Below, piece by piece: positions 1 through 10,376 of a stretch of DNA of 64,000 nucleotides. Numbering within the stretch: position 1 is the stretch's first letter; every line of letters starts with the position of its first letter. Below the pieces are notes generated by a model. The model did not search any database and was not told the DNA's origin. It saw nothing but the letters and a program-made list of their open reading frames with translations. The translations under genes were made by a program, and so were the position numbers. Origin of the DNA: Aradus depressus (taxonomy: Eukaryota > Arthropoda > Insecta > Hemiptera > Aradidae); the NCBI GenBank assembly GCA_963662175.1, contig OY759215.1, positions 22,991,079 to 23,055,078 on the forward strand, given 5' to 3'.

Positions 1-1064
1 ATAAAAGCAAGATAATGATGCACATGTTTTTATTCATGAAACTCAAAACAAACTGAACTAGCATCGATGTTTTGCTTATACTCTCCAACAAAAACAAAGA
101 AAATGAATTGTTCCTTATCAATTAATCTAATATGGATATTTAATGTAGCTATATTTAAGACTTCCTTGAGACAATGAACATTCATAGCATATATTGGCAA
201 AAAGATAAAAATTGTAGGTGAGTGTCACCAAAGAAATGTTTTGGAACTTGACAGGCGCAGTGAATGTCGAGGGGGAGGGGTAGAGCCCTATATGTATTAC
301 AATCAACAAAACAAAAAAATATAATTTTCTTTATAATTATGAGGAAACTGAAACAAGCTTGAGTTTGATAGAAACATTTTTGACCTAAGAAATGGACTGA
401 TATGGCAGTCTATTCATTCAAAAAGCTGATTGGACGCCATATTTTATTCTATTATTTAGACACATTGCGAATATTCTTATTCAACAACAAGGCAGATATC
501 CAAAACAAACCCATTAATTTCGAATGTTGACCACAATCAGTCATTTCTATTAACAAGTTTTCTACTTTTTCTTTTTAAAATCTACCAAATCCTCATTATA
601 GATACATAACAAATTTCTCTACTCTGTACTCTAATTTCAAAATAATTTCAATCCACGTCACTTTTGAATATGAGTTATCATTCTACGCAAAAAATAAGTA
701 CACGTAGTTGATATTCCCTTAATAATTAATAAATTTGATTGTTCAATGTCATATAAAATGTGGGTATAGGTTATTGAATATTTAATTGAGATGCATTCCA
801 AATGTATTTCATATGAACTGTAAAATGAGTAAACACGAAGTTTAGTAAATGAAATGAATGAACCAATGTTAGGAAGGCGTACAAATGTTCTATAGAGATT
901 ACACTACGTAATCACTAATTAAATTACTGTTTCTTGCCAAAAGTTTAACAATTATCGATAAGTAATTTTTTTTTGGTTGAAACTAGGTTATTGTCATGAT
1001 TTTTCTTAATTGAATTATTGAGATTGGGGAGAAAAAGATATGTTTACGGTTGTTTGTTGCTCAC
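1..1064 (-). other. presumed intron of the PAQR4-like gene (AT-rich)
   Basis: This stretch follows the splice donor of the PAQR4-like exon in the minus-strand direction. It is AT-rich with stop codons in all frames. I looked here for the next PAQR exon on the minus strand, which should carry a hydrophobic membrane segment and a conserved His/Ser motif. I did not find it, so the remaining exons probably lie left of the window. Confidence 0.5.
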
Positions 1065-1218
1065 CATGACTGAGGATGTTGATGGTTTCATTGTGGAAGT
1101 AAAATAAGCTGGCGAGACACTGCCAGAAGCCAAGGAGAGGTCGGTAGCCGGTCTTGATGTAAGGGTTGAACTGAAGATGACTGGGCAGTTGTTCCCAGGT
1201 GAGCAGCTGTTTGGGCAT
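1065..1218 (-). CDS. PAQR4: PAQR4-like membrane receptor, first coding exon
   Basis: The exon encodes 51 residues plus one base of the next codon. It starts with MPKQLLTWEQLPSHLQF and then carries the PAQR family signature: NPYIKTGYRP at about residues 18-27, and SLFYFHNETINILSHG at the end. In the PAQR/adiponectin-receptor family this N-terminal cytoplasmic segment precedes seven membrane helices. The PPHLQF...TGYRP...SLFYLHNE pattern is closest to PAQR4, a Golgi/ER protein linked to ceramide metabolism. The exon ends at a good donor (G then GTGAGC, intron from 1064), phase 1. The start was placed at the ATG at 1216-1218; an upstream GTG is in frame but is not a plausible start. Only this exon is present, so the protein is partial here. 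The assignment to PAQR4 rather than a sister PAQR is from recalled motifs. Confidence 0.85.
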
Positions 1219-1819
1219 GACCCTGCCCGGCCCTTGCCACACCGACTACTAGCCACACTCGGCATGTGTATCCATGACAACACCCCATTCTCCCCACCAC
1301 CACACCTTTCCCCTCCCCTTCCCCTCCATCCCTTCCCAACTCCCACTTTATTGATTGTGTCCCTCGTACACAACATTATAAACCTCCCCTCCCTCAAACC
1401 CCCTCCCTTACTCTCAACAAATAAACCTATTTATTTATACATTTGTTTATTTTGTATTTACATTTTTTTTTAAACTCAATAATCATCATTAATTTAAAAA
1501 ATGAATAAACATAAATATAAATTAATAAAAAATAAAAATAAATAAATAACAACACAGACTAATTTAATCAATGAGAAAATGTGGGGAGCACGCCTGCTCA
1601 GGAAGGGGAGTATTTGCACGGGGGGCCAGTAGGGGGGGAGGCAGGGTGGGGGGGGTGAGATTTTTATTGGGGGGGTAAACCTAGAGCCGTTCCAGCCCCT
1701 CCAGGGGGGAGGGGGGGATTCGAACAACATTCCCACCTCAAAGTATAACCGAGCCAGCGCATGCCTCTCAGAAACACTTGCGCAATTGTCTACAGCTATT
1801 TGATCTCTGTTCTCTGAAG
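1219..1819. promoter_or_regulatory. putative shared promoter between two divergent genes
   Basis: The segment separates a minus-strand start codon (1218) from a plus-strand candidate start codon (1820). It contains a C/T-rich tract (about 1279-1420), an AT-rich middle, and a run of G-tracts (about 1602-1720) with four or more blocks of three or more G close together, which can form G-quadruplexes. No clear TATA box sits at a useful distance from either ATG. Divergent promoter function is inferred from geometry only. Confidence 0.4.
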
Positions 1820-1849
1820 ATGGATTCCTTTGGCAACATCGGAAGTGAG
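1820..1849 (+). CDS. candidate first coding exon (MDSFGNIGSE) of an unidentified gene
   Basis: An ATG at 1820 opens ten codons reading MDSFGNIGSE. They end exactly at a strong splice donor, GAG then GTAAGA (intron from 1850), phase 0. The sequence just upstream (about 1745-1819) is less AT-rich than its surroundings and could be a 5' UTR. I do not recognise the product. The next candidate plus-strand exon in the window, at 31261, is also open in phase 0 after its acceptor, so the two could belong together across a roughly 29-kb intron, but nothing proves it. A chance ATG plus donor is the main alternative. Confidence 0.45.
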
Positions 1850-2100
1850 GTAAGATAAATATTAATTAATATTATCTCTTCTTATGACCAATACTCTTCT
1901 ATCAGTCATATAATCACAAGTTCAGAGTGCTATTTTATCAACTGTGTACATTTTAAAGATTCTTTTATCTGAATAGTATTGTCTTATTTAAATAAATTTT
2001 ATTTTTTGTGTGTTGAGTGAGTGGGCAGTGTCCCTGTTTACCAGGCCTCAGGTGACATGATTAGTTGTGGGTTAGTGGATTGGTGTTGACGAGACAGGTG

Positions 2101-2170
2101 TTCCCGCCTTGAGGCCCTATTGGTGGAACATTCCCGCCAAACACCCCCACCCACCCCCCATCCCCCGCCA
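2101..2170. promoter_or_regulatory. paired E2F-like sites with a CCAAT-type box and a C-tract
   Basis: Two identical TTCCCGCC sites lie exactly 30 bp apart (2101-2108 and 2131-2138). An ATTGG, the reverse of a CCAAT box, lies between them, and a C-run-rich segment follows to about 2170. TTCCCGCC matches the E2F core. The module lies downstream of the candidate donor at 1850, so it would be either an intronic element or an alternative promoter. Function is inferred. Confidence 0.3.
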
Positions 2171-3424
2171 AACATAAACACAACATCCAAACAACAAATA
2201 AACAATAAACAACAACATCAATACAACATCCAATCAAGTGTCTCCCAGCAAGTCAATATCTTCATTCTCCACTCTCGTACACTTATTGTGGCCTCTTAAA
2301 CCATTTCTCTACTGTTAATTAATTGAAAAATATATAATTTCTAAAAAAATATATATATATAAATATATTTTTTCGAATTATTTCATCCTTTTCCCAAATG
2401 ATGGAATCTCTTCCAGGGATTGTTTTTTTCCATAAATACAAGTTGTTGTTGGTTGACAAACATCCTCATTCACGTCTACCACCCCCCTCCCCCCCGCCTG
2501 TCCATCCATCAATCACGTCTCCGCGTTTGTTTACATTTTTCATTCTCAATCAACTAGACAAACAAAAAGTATTTTTATTTTGCAAATACCATAAAGTTAT
2601 GAAAATTTAGTTATATAAAAAATTAAGTGGACTATAACAAACAATATGCACGGTACATCAGACCAAAAAAACAATGATAAATATTTTTGTCAATGTCTAC
2701 AACTATCTAGTTATTAGAAAAAGTGTGTACAAACCTATTTCGTTCTTTTTTTAAATAATTAAATGTTTTTTAATTTATTCCAATCAATATAAATATGAAG
2801 TATATAAAGTTAGAGAAAGTATTGATAAGAATATGTTTTTTTTGTGCTGTCATACACGAGAATGTTAGTTCATTATTTTTAAACATATGATAATATCCAT
2901 GTTACAAATATATACGTACCTATATAATCTACCTCAACAAATATATACATAATTTTATTTTTACACTTGCTGATATCAAATTATAACTATTTTTTAAATT
3001 GATATTGCAAATGAGGGTTTTATTTTCCGTTTAATTTAAACTTTTCTATTTGAACGAGTTCCATCAGATGTAATTCTTTCATTGTTCAAATTGTAACTTA
3101 CAATTAGACGCCATATTGTATCGGGAGAATTGGTCTTGTATTATTGATACTTGCTTATGCGGATAATCAAAGTATATTATGACTTTGTACGTTTTCCTTA
3201 AATAAAATATATTTATTTATAAATAAATTTATATTTCTTCATATCATCTTTTACGTTAGTTTTTTTCTTTGGGAAATAAAATATATATATTTATATATAA
3301 ACTGATTGAAATTTAATAATTTGTGAAAATGTTTAAAACTTTTTTTATTCTTTTATATCTAACGTTATCAATAATTTTCTAGTAATTTTATTATAAAAAT
3401 ATATTTTAATTAAATAGACTGATT
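2171..3424. other. AT-rich non-coding stretch
   Basis: Low-complexity A/T sequence with TA-rich tracts (about 2345-2370 and 3280-3300) and a short pyrimidine-rich patch near 2480-2510. Open frames here are short and have no recognisable motif. It is presumably intron or intergenic sequence. Confidence 0.5.
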
Positions 3425-3525
3425 GACTCAGGAATCAAACCCGGGTTTGTTACATATGTGAGGTGATGAGAGGTTTCTGAAACACTCTACCATGAGATCA
3501 CTCTCAAGGGTGTTTTTCACGCATA
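3425..3525 (-). repeat. tRNA-derived SINE-like fragment
   Basis: On the minus strand there is a tRNA-like A box (around TCATGGTAGAGTG) followed about 50 bases later by a B box of the GGGTTTGATTCC type. This is the arrangement of a pol III promoter in a tRNA or SINE head. The arms do not fold into a convincing functional tRNA, so a SINE or tRNA pseudogene is more likely. Confidence 0.45.
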
Positions 3526-3599
3526 TCTATGTTCATCTGAATTCCATTTAAAAATTATTGCTGCGTCCTGTATGATTCTATTAATTTCGGGGGCTAGTA

Positions 3600-3945
3600 G
3601 GAAAGGATGAACAACTGAAGAGAGTCGAATGAAATTTCGTGTCAACACATTCATTATAACGGCAGTTAATAAAGTTTTTGTGTTAAGCCTCCCCCTAATT
3701 CCCTCCTTTCATTCGGCTCATTGGCTGTAAATCAATAGGTGTTCTCCTTAGAGAATTCTGGAAACACATATAAAATGACCAGTTGATATATGCATTCTAT
3801 CGGGATGTACCATGTTCACAGATATACAGACTGACAGATTTTTTTTTTTTTATTTTTGGAATCAGAGTTTGGAAAACATGAAATCCGGTGAAAGTTCAAC
3901 ATTGATAACTTCCCCTATACTTCATAGCTGGGGCACTAAAACAGT
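3600..3945 (+). repeat. ACTTCCCC MITE-like family, partial copy
   Basis: This matches the recurring family seen about a dozen times in the window. It has the phrase AAATTTCGTGTCAACACATT, the segment ending TCAATAGGTG, a poly-T stretch, and the closing AACTTCCCCTATACTTCATAGCTGGGG. Only the right part of the element is present. Confidence 0.65.
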
Positions 3946-4149
3946 TCTTGTTCATGTGAGACTGACTATAGGAGAGGAGCCAATACTTTAGGATACTAAA
4001 CACGCATTACATATTTTCACTGTAGGGCTGACTTCACGAGGATCCTCAACCATCGGCCCTCTGGTCCCGTTAACCATGATATCATGTCATTCTTCTTATT
4101 TCATGCCTTCAATTTATTTTGTTAAAAGTTTATTTTTGCTTATTTATTT

Positions 4150-4685
4150 TTTACTTCCCCATCTATACTCTAGTATAGGGGAAGTTATGTAACCGGTCAA
4201 AATCTCGATGCGGAGTTTTCAATGAAATATAATGTTTTCCGACCTCATGATTCCAAAAATTAAGAAAAAAAAAATTCCGTCAGTCTGTATGTGTCAGTGA
4301 ATACGATAGCTCCCAATAGAATGAATATATCGACATGAAATTTTACATGTGTATCCAGAACCCTCTAAGGGCAACACCTATTAATTTTCAGTGGAATCAG
4401 CCCTAGGGGAGGGGGATTAGAGAAGGCCTCAACTCAAAAATCCCAATTAATACCGATGTAATGAATGTATCGACATGAAATATAATATTTAAAATTAAAA
4501 TCCCATAAGGATGGCACTTATTAATCTTTTCGCGAAATCGGTCAAAGGGAAGGGATTAGAGATTGATTTAAATACCCTAATAACTGTCAATGTAATGAAT
4601 AAATTTACACAAAATTTAGTAAGAGGACTCAAAAGCCTCACGTAAGTCAAATATTGAGTTCTACCCCAAATTGTCGATTGGTTTT

Positions 4686-4697
<12 letters not shown>
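4150..4697 (-). repeat. ACTTCCCC MITE-like copy, part split by LINE 1
   Basis: The element starts with ACTTCCCCATC and the short palindrome around TAGTATAGGGGAAGT. It runs through the usual modules to the GATTGGTTTTGGAGGGAGAG phrase at about 4675-4695, where LINE 1 interrupts it. The missing end is found at 10551-10612. The sequence across the break matches the uninterrupted copy at 17145-17788 read in reverse. Confidence 0.8.
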
Positions 4698-4756
<59 letters not shown>

Positions 4757-4827
4757 ACTTTAGCGTTGAGCCATTAGCCACTTCAAAATAAAACATTCAT
4801 ATATGAATGGTCTCTAAAAACTAAAAT

Positions 4828-6339
4828 CTAAAAATCTACGCCTATCTCCTGAAAAAATGAATATAAATTATCGGCATGGAGATTGGGAAGTCTGAGCAGG
4901 TGCATGTAACTTGGGGTATCCTTTGTTATCTTCCGTACCTTATCTATAAATTTGGTCCTTGCATACGAATATTTACTGCAACACATGATAATATGCTCTG
5001 GATCCTCGGTCATTGCACAGTCCTCACAGAGAGGAGTCTCACTTCTACCGATCCTATGCAAATATTTACGACACAGTGCATGGTTAGTTCTTATTCTGCA
5101 GAGATTCTTAACAAATCTTCGAGATCTGGAAGATTTTCCAAACCATGATGGTATTCCTACACGTGTATTGACTGCCTTATAAAATAACCCCACATCGCTC
5201 GTATCATATTCTCTTTGCCAAGCGATTCTGAGTTCTTGGTTAAAGTTCGTATATAGGTCAGTCACGGGGACTTTATACCGAGAGCTTACCTCCTGGTACT
5301 CAGTAGCTGACTTTGCCAAACTGTCGACCATCTCATTGTTAACAATTCCAGAGTGAGCCCTCACCCAGGCGAGACGTATGCTTCTTCCTTGCTGGGACAA
5401 ATTTCGGAGACGCTCCAGGATCCCCACCATCAGGTGGTTCACCGAGGCCTCCACTCGCACGTTGGATAGTTTGATAATGGAGCTCTGGCTGTCTGTTAGG
5501 ATAAGCACATTTCTATAGACTGTAGTCACTACATAGTCAAGTGCTTCTATGATGGCTACCAACTCTGCAGTATAAATGGAGGCTACACTCGCCAAGCGAA
5601 CCTTCACATGATTTTGTATAAAGGGGTCATAAACAGCTGCTCCAACACCATGAGCAGATTTTGATCCGTCTGTATATAAGAAATGAGTATCGGGAAAAAG
5701 GTCTAGAAGATACGATTCGAATTTTGAATTTAGATTATAGATAGGATATGAACCAAAATCAGGAATGTTTACTATGGAAATATCAAACAACAGGTCTTTC
5801 AAATTTTTCTGAAATATTGTAGGAACATGCTCTAAATGAATTAACTGTTGGAGCCCGGACGAAGATAAGAAACCATCCACTATGAGAGGGGTCTTCTTAG
5901 TCTTCCAGTAGGTCGATGTTAGGACTTTCTGTGCAAGTAGAGATACCTTTCGGCCCAAATCTTCACTTCGCGAGAGTATTCCAAATACAAATCTTTTGGT
6001 TAGCATCATTCTTCGCAGGTGCAATGGTGGTTCACAAGCTTCTACCAGAATGTTGTTAGTAGGGGTACTATTTAAGAAACCAATGCTAAGCTTTATAGAT
6101 TTATTTTGTAGAACATTCAAGGAGTGCAAGCGACTTTTGCAGGCATCGGCATAAAAAAAACAACCGAAGTCCAGGACTGCTCTAATAGTAACTCTGTAAA
6201 AGTTAAGACAAACATCTTGCTCGGCTCCCCATTTCAGACTGCAGATGGACCTCAGAATATTTATATACATTTCAGATTTTTTAAGAATATTTTTTATATG
6301 GTCATTCCAATTCAGCTTGGTATCTAATATTAGCCCCAA
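4828..6339 (-). pseudogene. LINE 1 ORF2, third segment: RNase H and C-terminal Cys/His finger
   Basis: This segment opens with the tail of the reverse transcriptase thumb (LILDTKLNWNDHIKNI). It then holds an RNase H domain whose four acidic residues are visible in YTDGSKS, TAELVAIIEAL, LTDSQSS and NEMVDSLAK. An AHSGI motif matches the usual GHSGI-type motif. Near the C-terminus a CX2C...H...C pattern (LCEDCAMTEDPEHIIMCC) resembles the finger found at the end of many LINE ORF2 proteins. It is separated from the upstream segment by a frameshift at a run of eight A (6338-6345 on the plus strand), so the segment is not translated from its own start in an intact element. RNase H would remove RNA from the RNA/DNA hybrid during target-primed reverse transcription. 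Confidence 0.9.
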
Positions 6340-7048
6340 AAAAAAGAACTGTTCTTCTATATGGAAAATTTACTCCTCCTAATTCAATCTCAGCCCACTC
6401 TGGGAGGTGTCTCTGCCGAGTGAATGGACAGACCACTGTCTTAGTCTTGGATATAGTTAGTCCTTTCCCATCAGCCCATCTCAAGAATTGCCCAATTGAT
6501 GGATTTGCTTTCACTATGCAATCTTCAATAGTTTTCCCAGATGTATATATACATACATCGTCGGCATATTGCGTTATTTGCATTTGCGGAACAACTTGAC
6601 TCAAATCCGATACATATATGGCATACAGGAGACAGCTTAATATGCCTCCTTGAGGTAGTCCTTTAGAACATATTCTTGGTCCCAAATATTCGTGATTAAT
6701 TCTCAAAAATACTCTCCTGTTTCGTAGAATGTTAATCAAACGTACAATAAATGATTTTGGGATTTCTAAACTAATCATAACATTTTCTAATACCGAGAAT
6801 ACAACATTGTCATAGGCCTTGGTTATGTCCAAAAAAATTCCAAGTACAGATTCTCTCTGAGTGAAAGACAGATTGATATCGGTAAGGAGCTGGAGTTGAC
6901 AATGGTAGACAGACCTTCCCTTCCTGAAACCACACCAGTGTATAAATGATTTTGGGATTTCTAAACTAATCATAACATTTTCTAATACCGAGAATACAAC
7001 ATTGTCAGCTCCTGGGAAGTAGGCTGTTGTTCTCCAGATACCATTCAA
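6302..7048 (-). pseudogene. LINE 1 ORF2, second segment: reverse transcriptase core
   Basis: The reverse transcriptase palm is here. Motif A is in GIFLDITKAYDNV, motif B in GLPQGGILSCLLY, and the catalytic YADD motif in TQYADDVCIY. The frame is entered through a displaced 66-bp duplication (6942-7007) that shifts it relative to the endonuclease segment, and it is left by a homopolymer indel near 6338-6345. Without these two lesions the three ORF2 segments would form one frame. The first residues of the apparent ORF are out-of-frame sequence and not part of the ancestral protein. Confidence 0.9.
6942..7007. repeat. 66-bp displaced direct duplication inside LINE 1 ORF2
   Basis: These 66 bases are an exact copy of 6747-6812, about 130 bp away, in the same orientation. 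The insertion, 67 bases counting one extra T at the junction, disrupts the reverse transcriptase frame. The protein phrase NVVFSVLENVMISLEIPKSF therefore appears twice in the conceptual translation. A templated repair or template-switch event is the simplest explanation. Confidence 0.9.
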
Positions 7049-8591
7049 ACCTGAGTTTTATCATTCGTTCTAAAGTCTTAAGAAGGCAGGATGATAAGGA
7101 GATGGGTCTAAATGAATCCGCTTTAGAAGGGCTCTTTCCGGGTTTTAAGATGGGCACCACCACGTACTCTTTCCAGGCAAGCGGAAACTCTCCTCTTAAC
7201 CAAATGTTATTGAAAATTTGTAAGAGTAGCTGTTTAGATCTCTCAGGTAAATTTGCTATCATGGAATAATGGATTTGATCTTTTCCTGGAGCTGTGTTAT
7301 TTGAGGATTTAATGGCCAATTTTAATTCATGCATTGTGAAATCGTCCAGAAGCCAATGATCTTCTTTATGTCCCAGATCATGTATGACATTTTCTTCTAC
7401 TGATGGGGGGCATAGATCATTAAAAAACTCGTCAACCCAATCTCCCATGCCGAGAGGTGGTTTGTTGGAAGTTTTCCGGTTTTTTATCTTCTTTAGAGAA
7501 GTCCATATTAACGAAGGAGCTGTATTTTTAGACAGGGTGTTACAAAATTCAGACCAGGCTTTCTTTTTACTTAATCTTATTACCCTTTTTGCTTTCGCCG
7601 TCATTTCTTTATAACGTAGAAAGTTGTCATACGTACAAGATCTAGCGTAATTCTTGTAGGTATCTTTTCTTGCATTTATTACCTGACGACATTCGTCATT
7701 CCACCAAGGGTTAGAACAATCGTGGTGTCTGGGTCGTGTACTCTTCGGAATGCTGAGAAAAGCCGCTTTATTAATATTTTCAACGAAACTCTCATAATCA
7801 AGTCTCCTTTCCCTAGATACTTGTTCTAATGTATAACTGGTCATCAGTGATCTGTATAGGTCCCAGTTGGCTCTGTTCAGGTTCCAGCGGCCCTCGAAGG
7901 GATGCTGTCTGACAGGATGGGGGTGGTCTTTGGATAGCGGGGTGATGAGGATGGGAAGGTGGTTGGAGCCCATGGGGTCAGTCAGAGTCTCCCAGTTGTA
8001 GTCCAACGCGAGCTCAGGAGACACCAGGCTCACATCAACAGCGCTCTCATTTACCTGAGAAACGTTCCTCACCAGAGTTGGTGAACCGTCGTTCAAGAAA
8101 ACCAAGTTGCTTAATTGGATTGCATCGAAGAGTTTAGTTCCCTTGGAGTCGGTTAGCGTGTTGCCCCAGGCTTGATGATGGACGTTGAAGTCTCCAGCGA
8201 TGACACATGGCCGAGGGACAGACTTGAACAGTCTAACCCAGTCCTCTCTCGAGATGTTGTTCGAAGGTAAGTTATAAAGTGAAATGATGGTAAGGAAACT
8301 GTTTTTATAGGGAACTCTAACTCCGACCACTTGGACATTATCTAACCTGCAAATAGAATCTATGCTCTGGTAGGAAATGTGGTTCCGCAACAGAATGGCG
8401 ACTCCACCCTTTCCGTCCATCCTATCCTCTCTAATATTGTTGTAACCCCTAAAATTAACATAACGGCCCTCACGGAACCATGTCTCACTCAAGATAGCTA
8501 TGTCCACCCTCGATTCTCCTAGACAAAATTCTAAACTTCCCTTATTCGCAACAGCCGATCTTGCATTCCATTGTAATATATTGTACATCAT
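7005..8591 (-). pseudogene. LINE 1 ORF2, first segment: AP-type endonuclease and start of RT
   Basis: The segment starts MMYNILQWNARSAV and carries the apurinic-type endonuclease motifs: ILQWNAR near the start, SETWF at about residue 35-40, GDFNVHHQAWG at about 135-145, and SNHLPI near 210. That last motif is usually SDH in LINE endonucleases, so an Asp-to-Asn change may matter. The reverse transcriptase begins at about residue 420 (PGKDQIHYSM) and continues through FRPISLSSCLLKTLERM before the 66-bp duplication breaks it. The endonuclease would nick the target DNA to prime reverse transcription. The start is the first ATG after the 390-bp spacer that follows ORF1. Confidence 0.9.
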
Positions 8592-8981
8592 AAAATTTAA
8601 TATAATTATGAAATTAATTAAAGTGGGTTTTTAAAGGGGCAGTTGAATAAATGATAAAGGAAATAATAATAGAGTAAGTAAATAAAATCATAACAATAGA
8701 TAAAAATTATATAATAAAATTTAAATATATGCATACAAAAACACAGGTATATACACACAAACATACATATACATACATACCCACACACATAAACATACAT
8801 ATACATGCATACATACCCACACAAATACATAAACATGCATAATAATAATAATTGGAAAAAAAAAAAAAAAATGATATATACATATATACAATGAATATAT
8901 ACATATCCACATATATATACACACGAATAAAAAAATAATAATAAAAAATAAAATAATAATAATAATAATAATGATTATGAA
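8592..8981 (-). repeat. LINE 1 inter-ORF spacer filled with microsatellites
   Basis: The 390 bp between ORF1 and ORF2 are almost entirely simple repeats: CATA/TACA-type tracts (about 8730-8840), an A-run (8857-8870), TATACA tracts (about 8875-8925) and TAA/AAT tracts (about 8930-8975). The short open frames in this block are repeat artefacts. The spacer is long for a LINE of this type, where ORFs usually abut or overlap, so it may have expanded. Confidence 0.75.
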
Positions 8982-10376
8982 TTATGGATTAAAGCCAAGG
9001 GCCGATGCCCTGTCTTTAATCATGGAGAGAATAGCATCTTTATCAGTATTTTGATTGGCTGCATCTTTTAACTGGTCTATAATTGCAAATATAAGATCAC
9101 AGAATTTGTCAAAATCGTGCGATTTGGAGCTTTGGACTGTTGCGGTAGCGGGAAGGAGCCTAGCTGTAGCTGTATTGGTTGGGCGAGGCAGGCTAGCCCT
9201 ATGCGGGTTGACCTGTATCGGTTCAAGTTTGACTATATCAGAATTGAGGTCCCTAAGCAAGTTATGGTACTCCACCATAGTGCTCTCAGTAGGTCTAACA
9301 GATGGAGGAGAGGAGGGTTTCTTCCTTTTGGGAGGCACCCTGTTGGACGACTGGAGGGGGGGAAACGAGGCTCCACTTTTTATATCAGGCTTCTTCTCAA
9401 CTGCTGTCTTAAAAGTTTTACCATAAGCCCTCTCTTTGGCTTCCACAAAGGTGATGTTTTCGTGTACCATCAAGCTTCTGATTGTCTTCTGTTTAATCGA
9501 TTCAGGACAGTTATCGTAGCCTATACTGGGGTGGTCCCCATTACAATGAACACACTTCATCAGGAAGCTTGTACAATCTTGTTTGTCATGAGCGTCTCCA
9601 CATTTCGAACATCTGACTGCACTTTTACAATTCCGATTGACATGCCCCCAACGGAGACACTTGTAGCATTGTTGGGTTCTTGGTACGTAGGGCATAACTT
9701 CACATCTCACATAAAGTATACTAACTACTTCCGGTAAAACCTGTCCTCTAAACGTTAATAAAATCGTCTGGGTGGGAACTAATTGTTTATTTTCCTTCCT
9801 AAAAAGTCTACGAGCCCCTACAACACTGCAGTGACGCACAGATCTCTCAATTTTAAGAAGGTTCAATATGTCCTCGTCTGATAGTTCCTGACAAACTCCA
9901 CGAATAATGCCTTTCTTCTCTAACATAAAATTAGGCGCATAGGCTAGCAAATTATTTACAGTTGTATTGCTATTAACAGTTTTGATAAGTAGATTGGCAC
10001 TTTCGTAATTACTAAGTTCCACCTTCACTCTGTTTCGACCGATAGATCTTATTTGTTGAATATGTTTTTGTACTCCAGGTACGCCCTTATAAATAAGAGA
10101 GCCTAAAGCCATTGGATGTAATTTTCCTATATTTTTATCTGTGGATTTCGATTCAATGAAGACATAAAATGGGCCTTCATCAAAATATTCGTATGATCTG
10201 GGGTTAAAATGTTTACTATAATCTTTATTAATCTGTTTTTCATTTCCTTCTGGTTTGCTATTAGAAATATTCAGCTCCGTATCACATCCATTTACTTCGA
10301 CCAAACATACACTCTCCATTTCATCACCCTTGCCAATGTCGGGAGGGATATCCCTCCCATCACTTTCAGAAGTCAT
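8982..10376 (-). CDS. LINE 1 ORF1: gag-like nucleic-acid-binding protein
   Basis: An intact 464-codon frame begins MTSESDGRDIPPDIGKGDEM. The central region (about residues 80-230) looks like the RRM-like fold of LINE ORF1/gag proteins. It is followed by three Cys/His knuckles: CYKCLRWGHVNRNC, CSKCGDAHDKQDC and CVHCNGDHPSIGYDNC (about residues 235-290). A basic, proline-rich C-terminal third follows. Such proteins coat the element RNA. The frame is unbroken, unlike ORF2 of the same copy. It ends just before the microsatellite-rich spacer. Confidence 0.88.
   Translation of the reverse strand: MTSESDGRDIPPDIGKGDEMESVCLVEVNGCDTELNISNSKPEGNEKQINKDYSKHFNPRSYEYFDEGPFYVFIESKSTDKNIGKLHPMALGSLIYKGVPGVQKHIQQIRSIGRNRVKVELSNYESANLLIKTVNSNTTVNNLLAYAPNFMLEKKGIIRGVCQELSDEDILNLLKIERSVRHCSVVGARRLFRKENKQLVPTQTILLTFRGQVLPEVVSILYVRCEVMPYVPRTQQCYKCLRWGHVNRNCKSAVRCSKCGDAHDKQDCTSFLMKCVHCNGDHPSIGYDNCPESIKQKTIRSLMVHENITFVEAKERAYGKTFKTAVEKKPDIKSGASFPPLQSSNRVPPKRKKPSSPPSVRPTESTMVEYHNLLRDLNSDIVKLEPIQVNPHRASLPRPTNTATARLLPATATVQSSKSHDFDKFCDLIFAIIDQLKDAANQNTDKDAILSMIKDRASALGFNP

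Noticed and set aside
1219..1242. In-frame extension of the PAQR4-like exon to an apparent start at 1242.
   Set aside because: That codon is GTG; the first ATG is at 1216-1218 and fits the family N-terminus length.
8618..8924. Three overlapping minus-strand frames rich in Tyr, Cys, Met and Val.
   Set aside because: They are translations of CATA/TACA microsatellite in the LINE 1 spacer.
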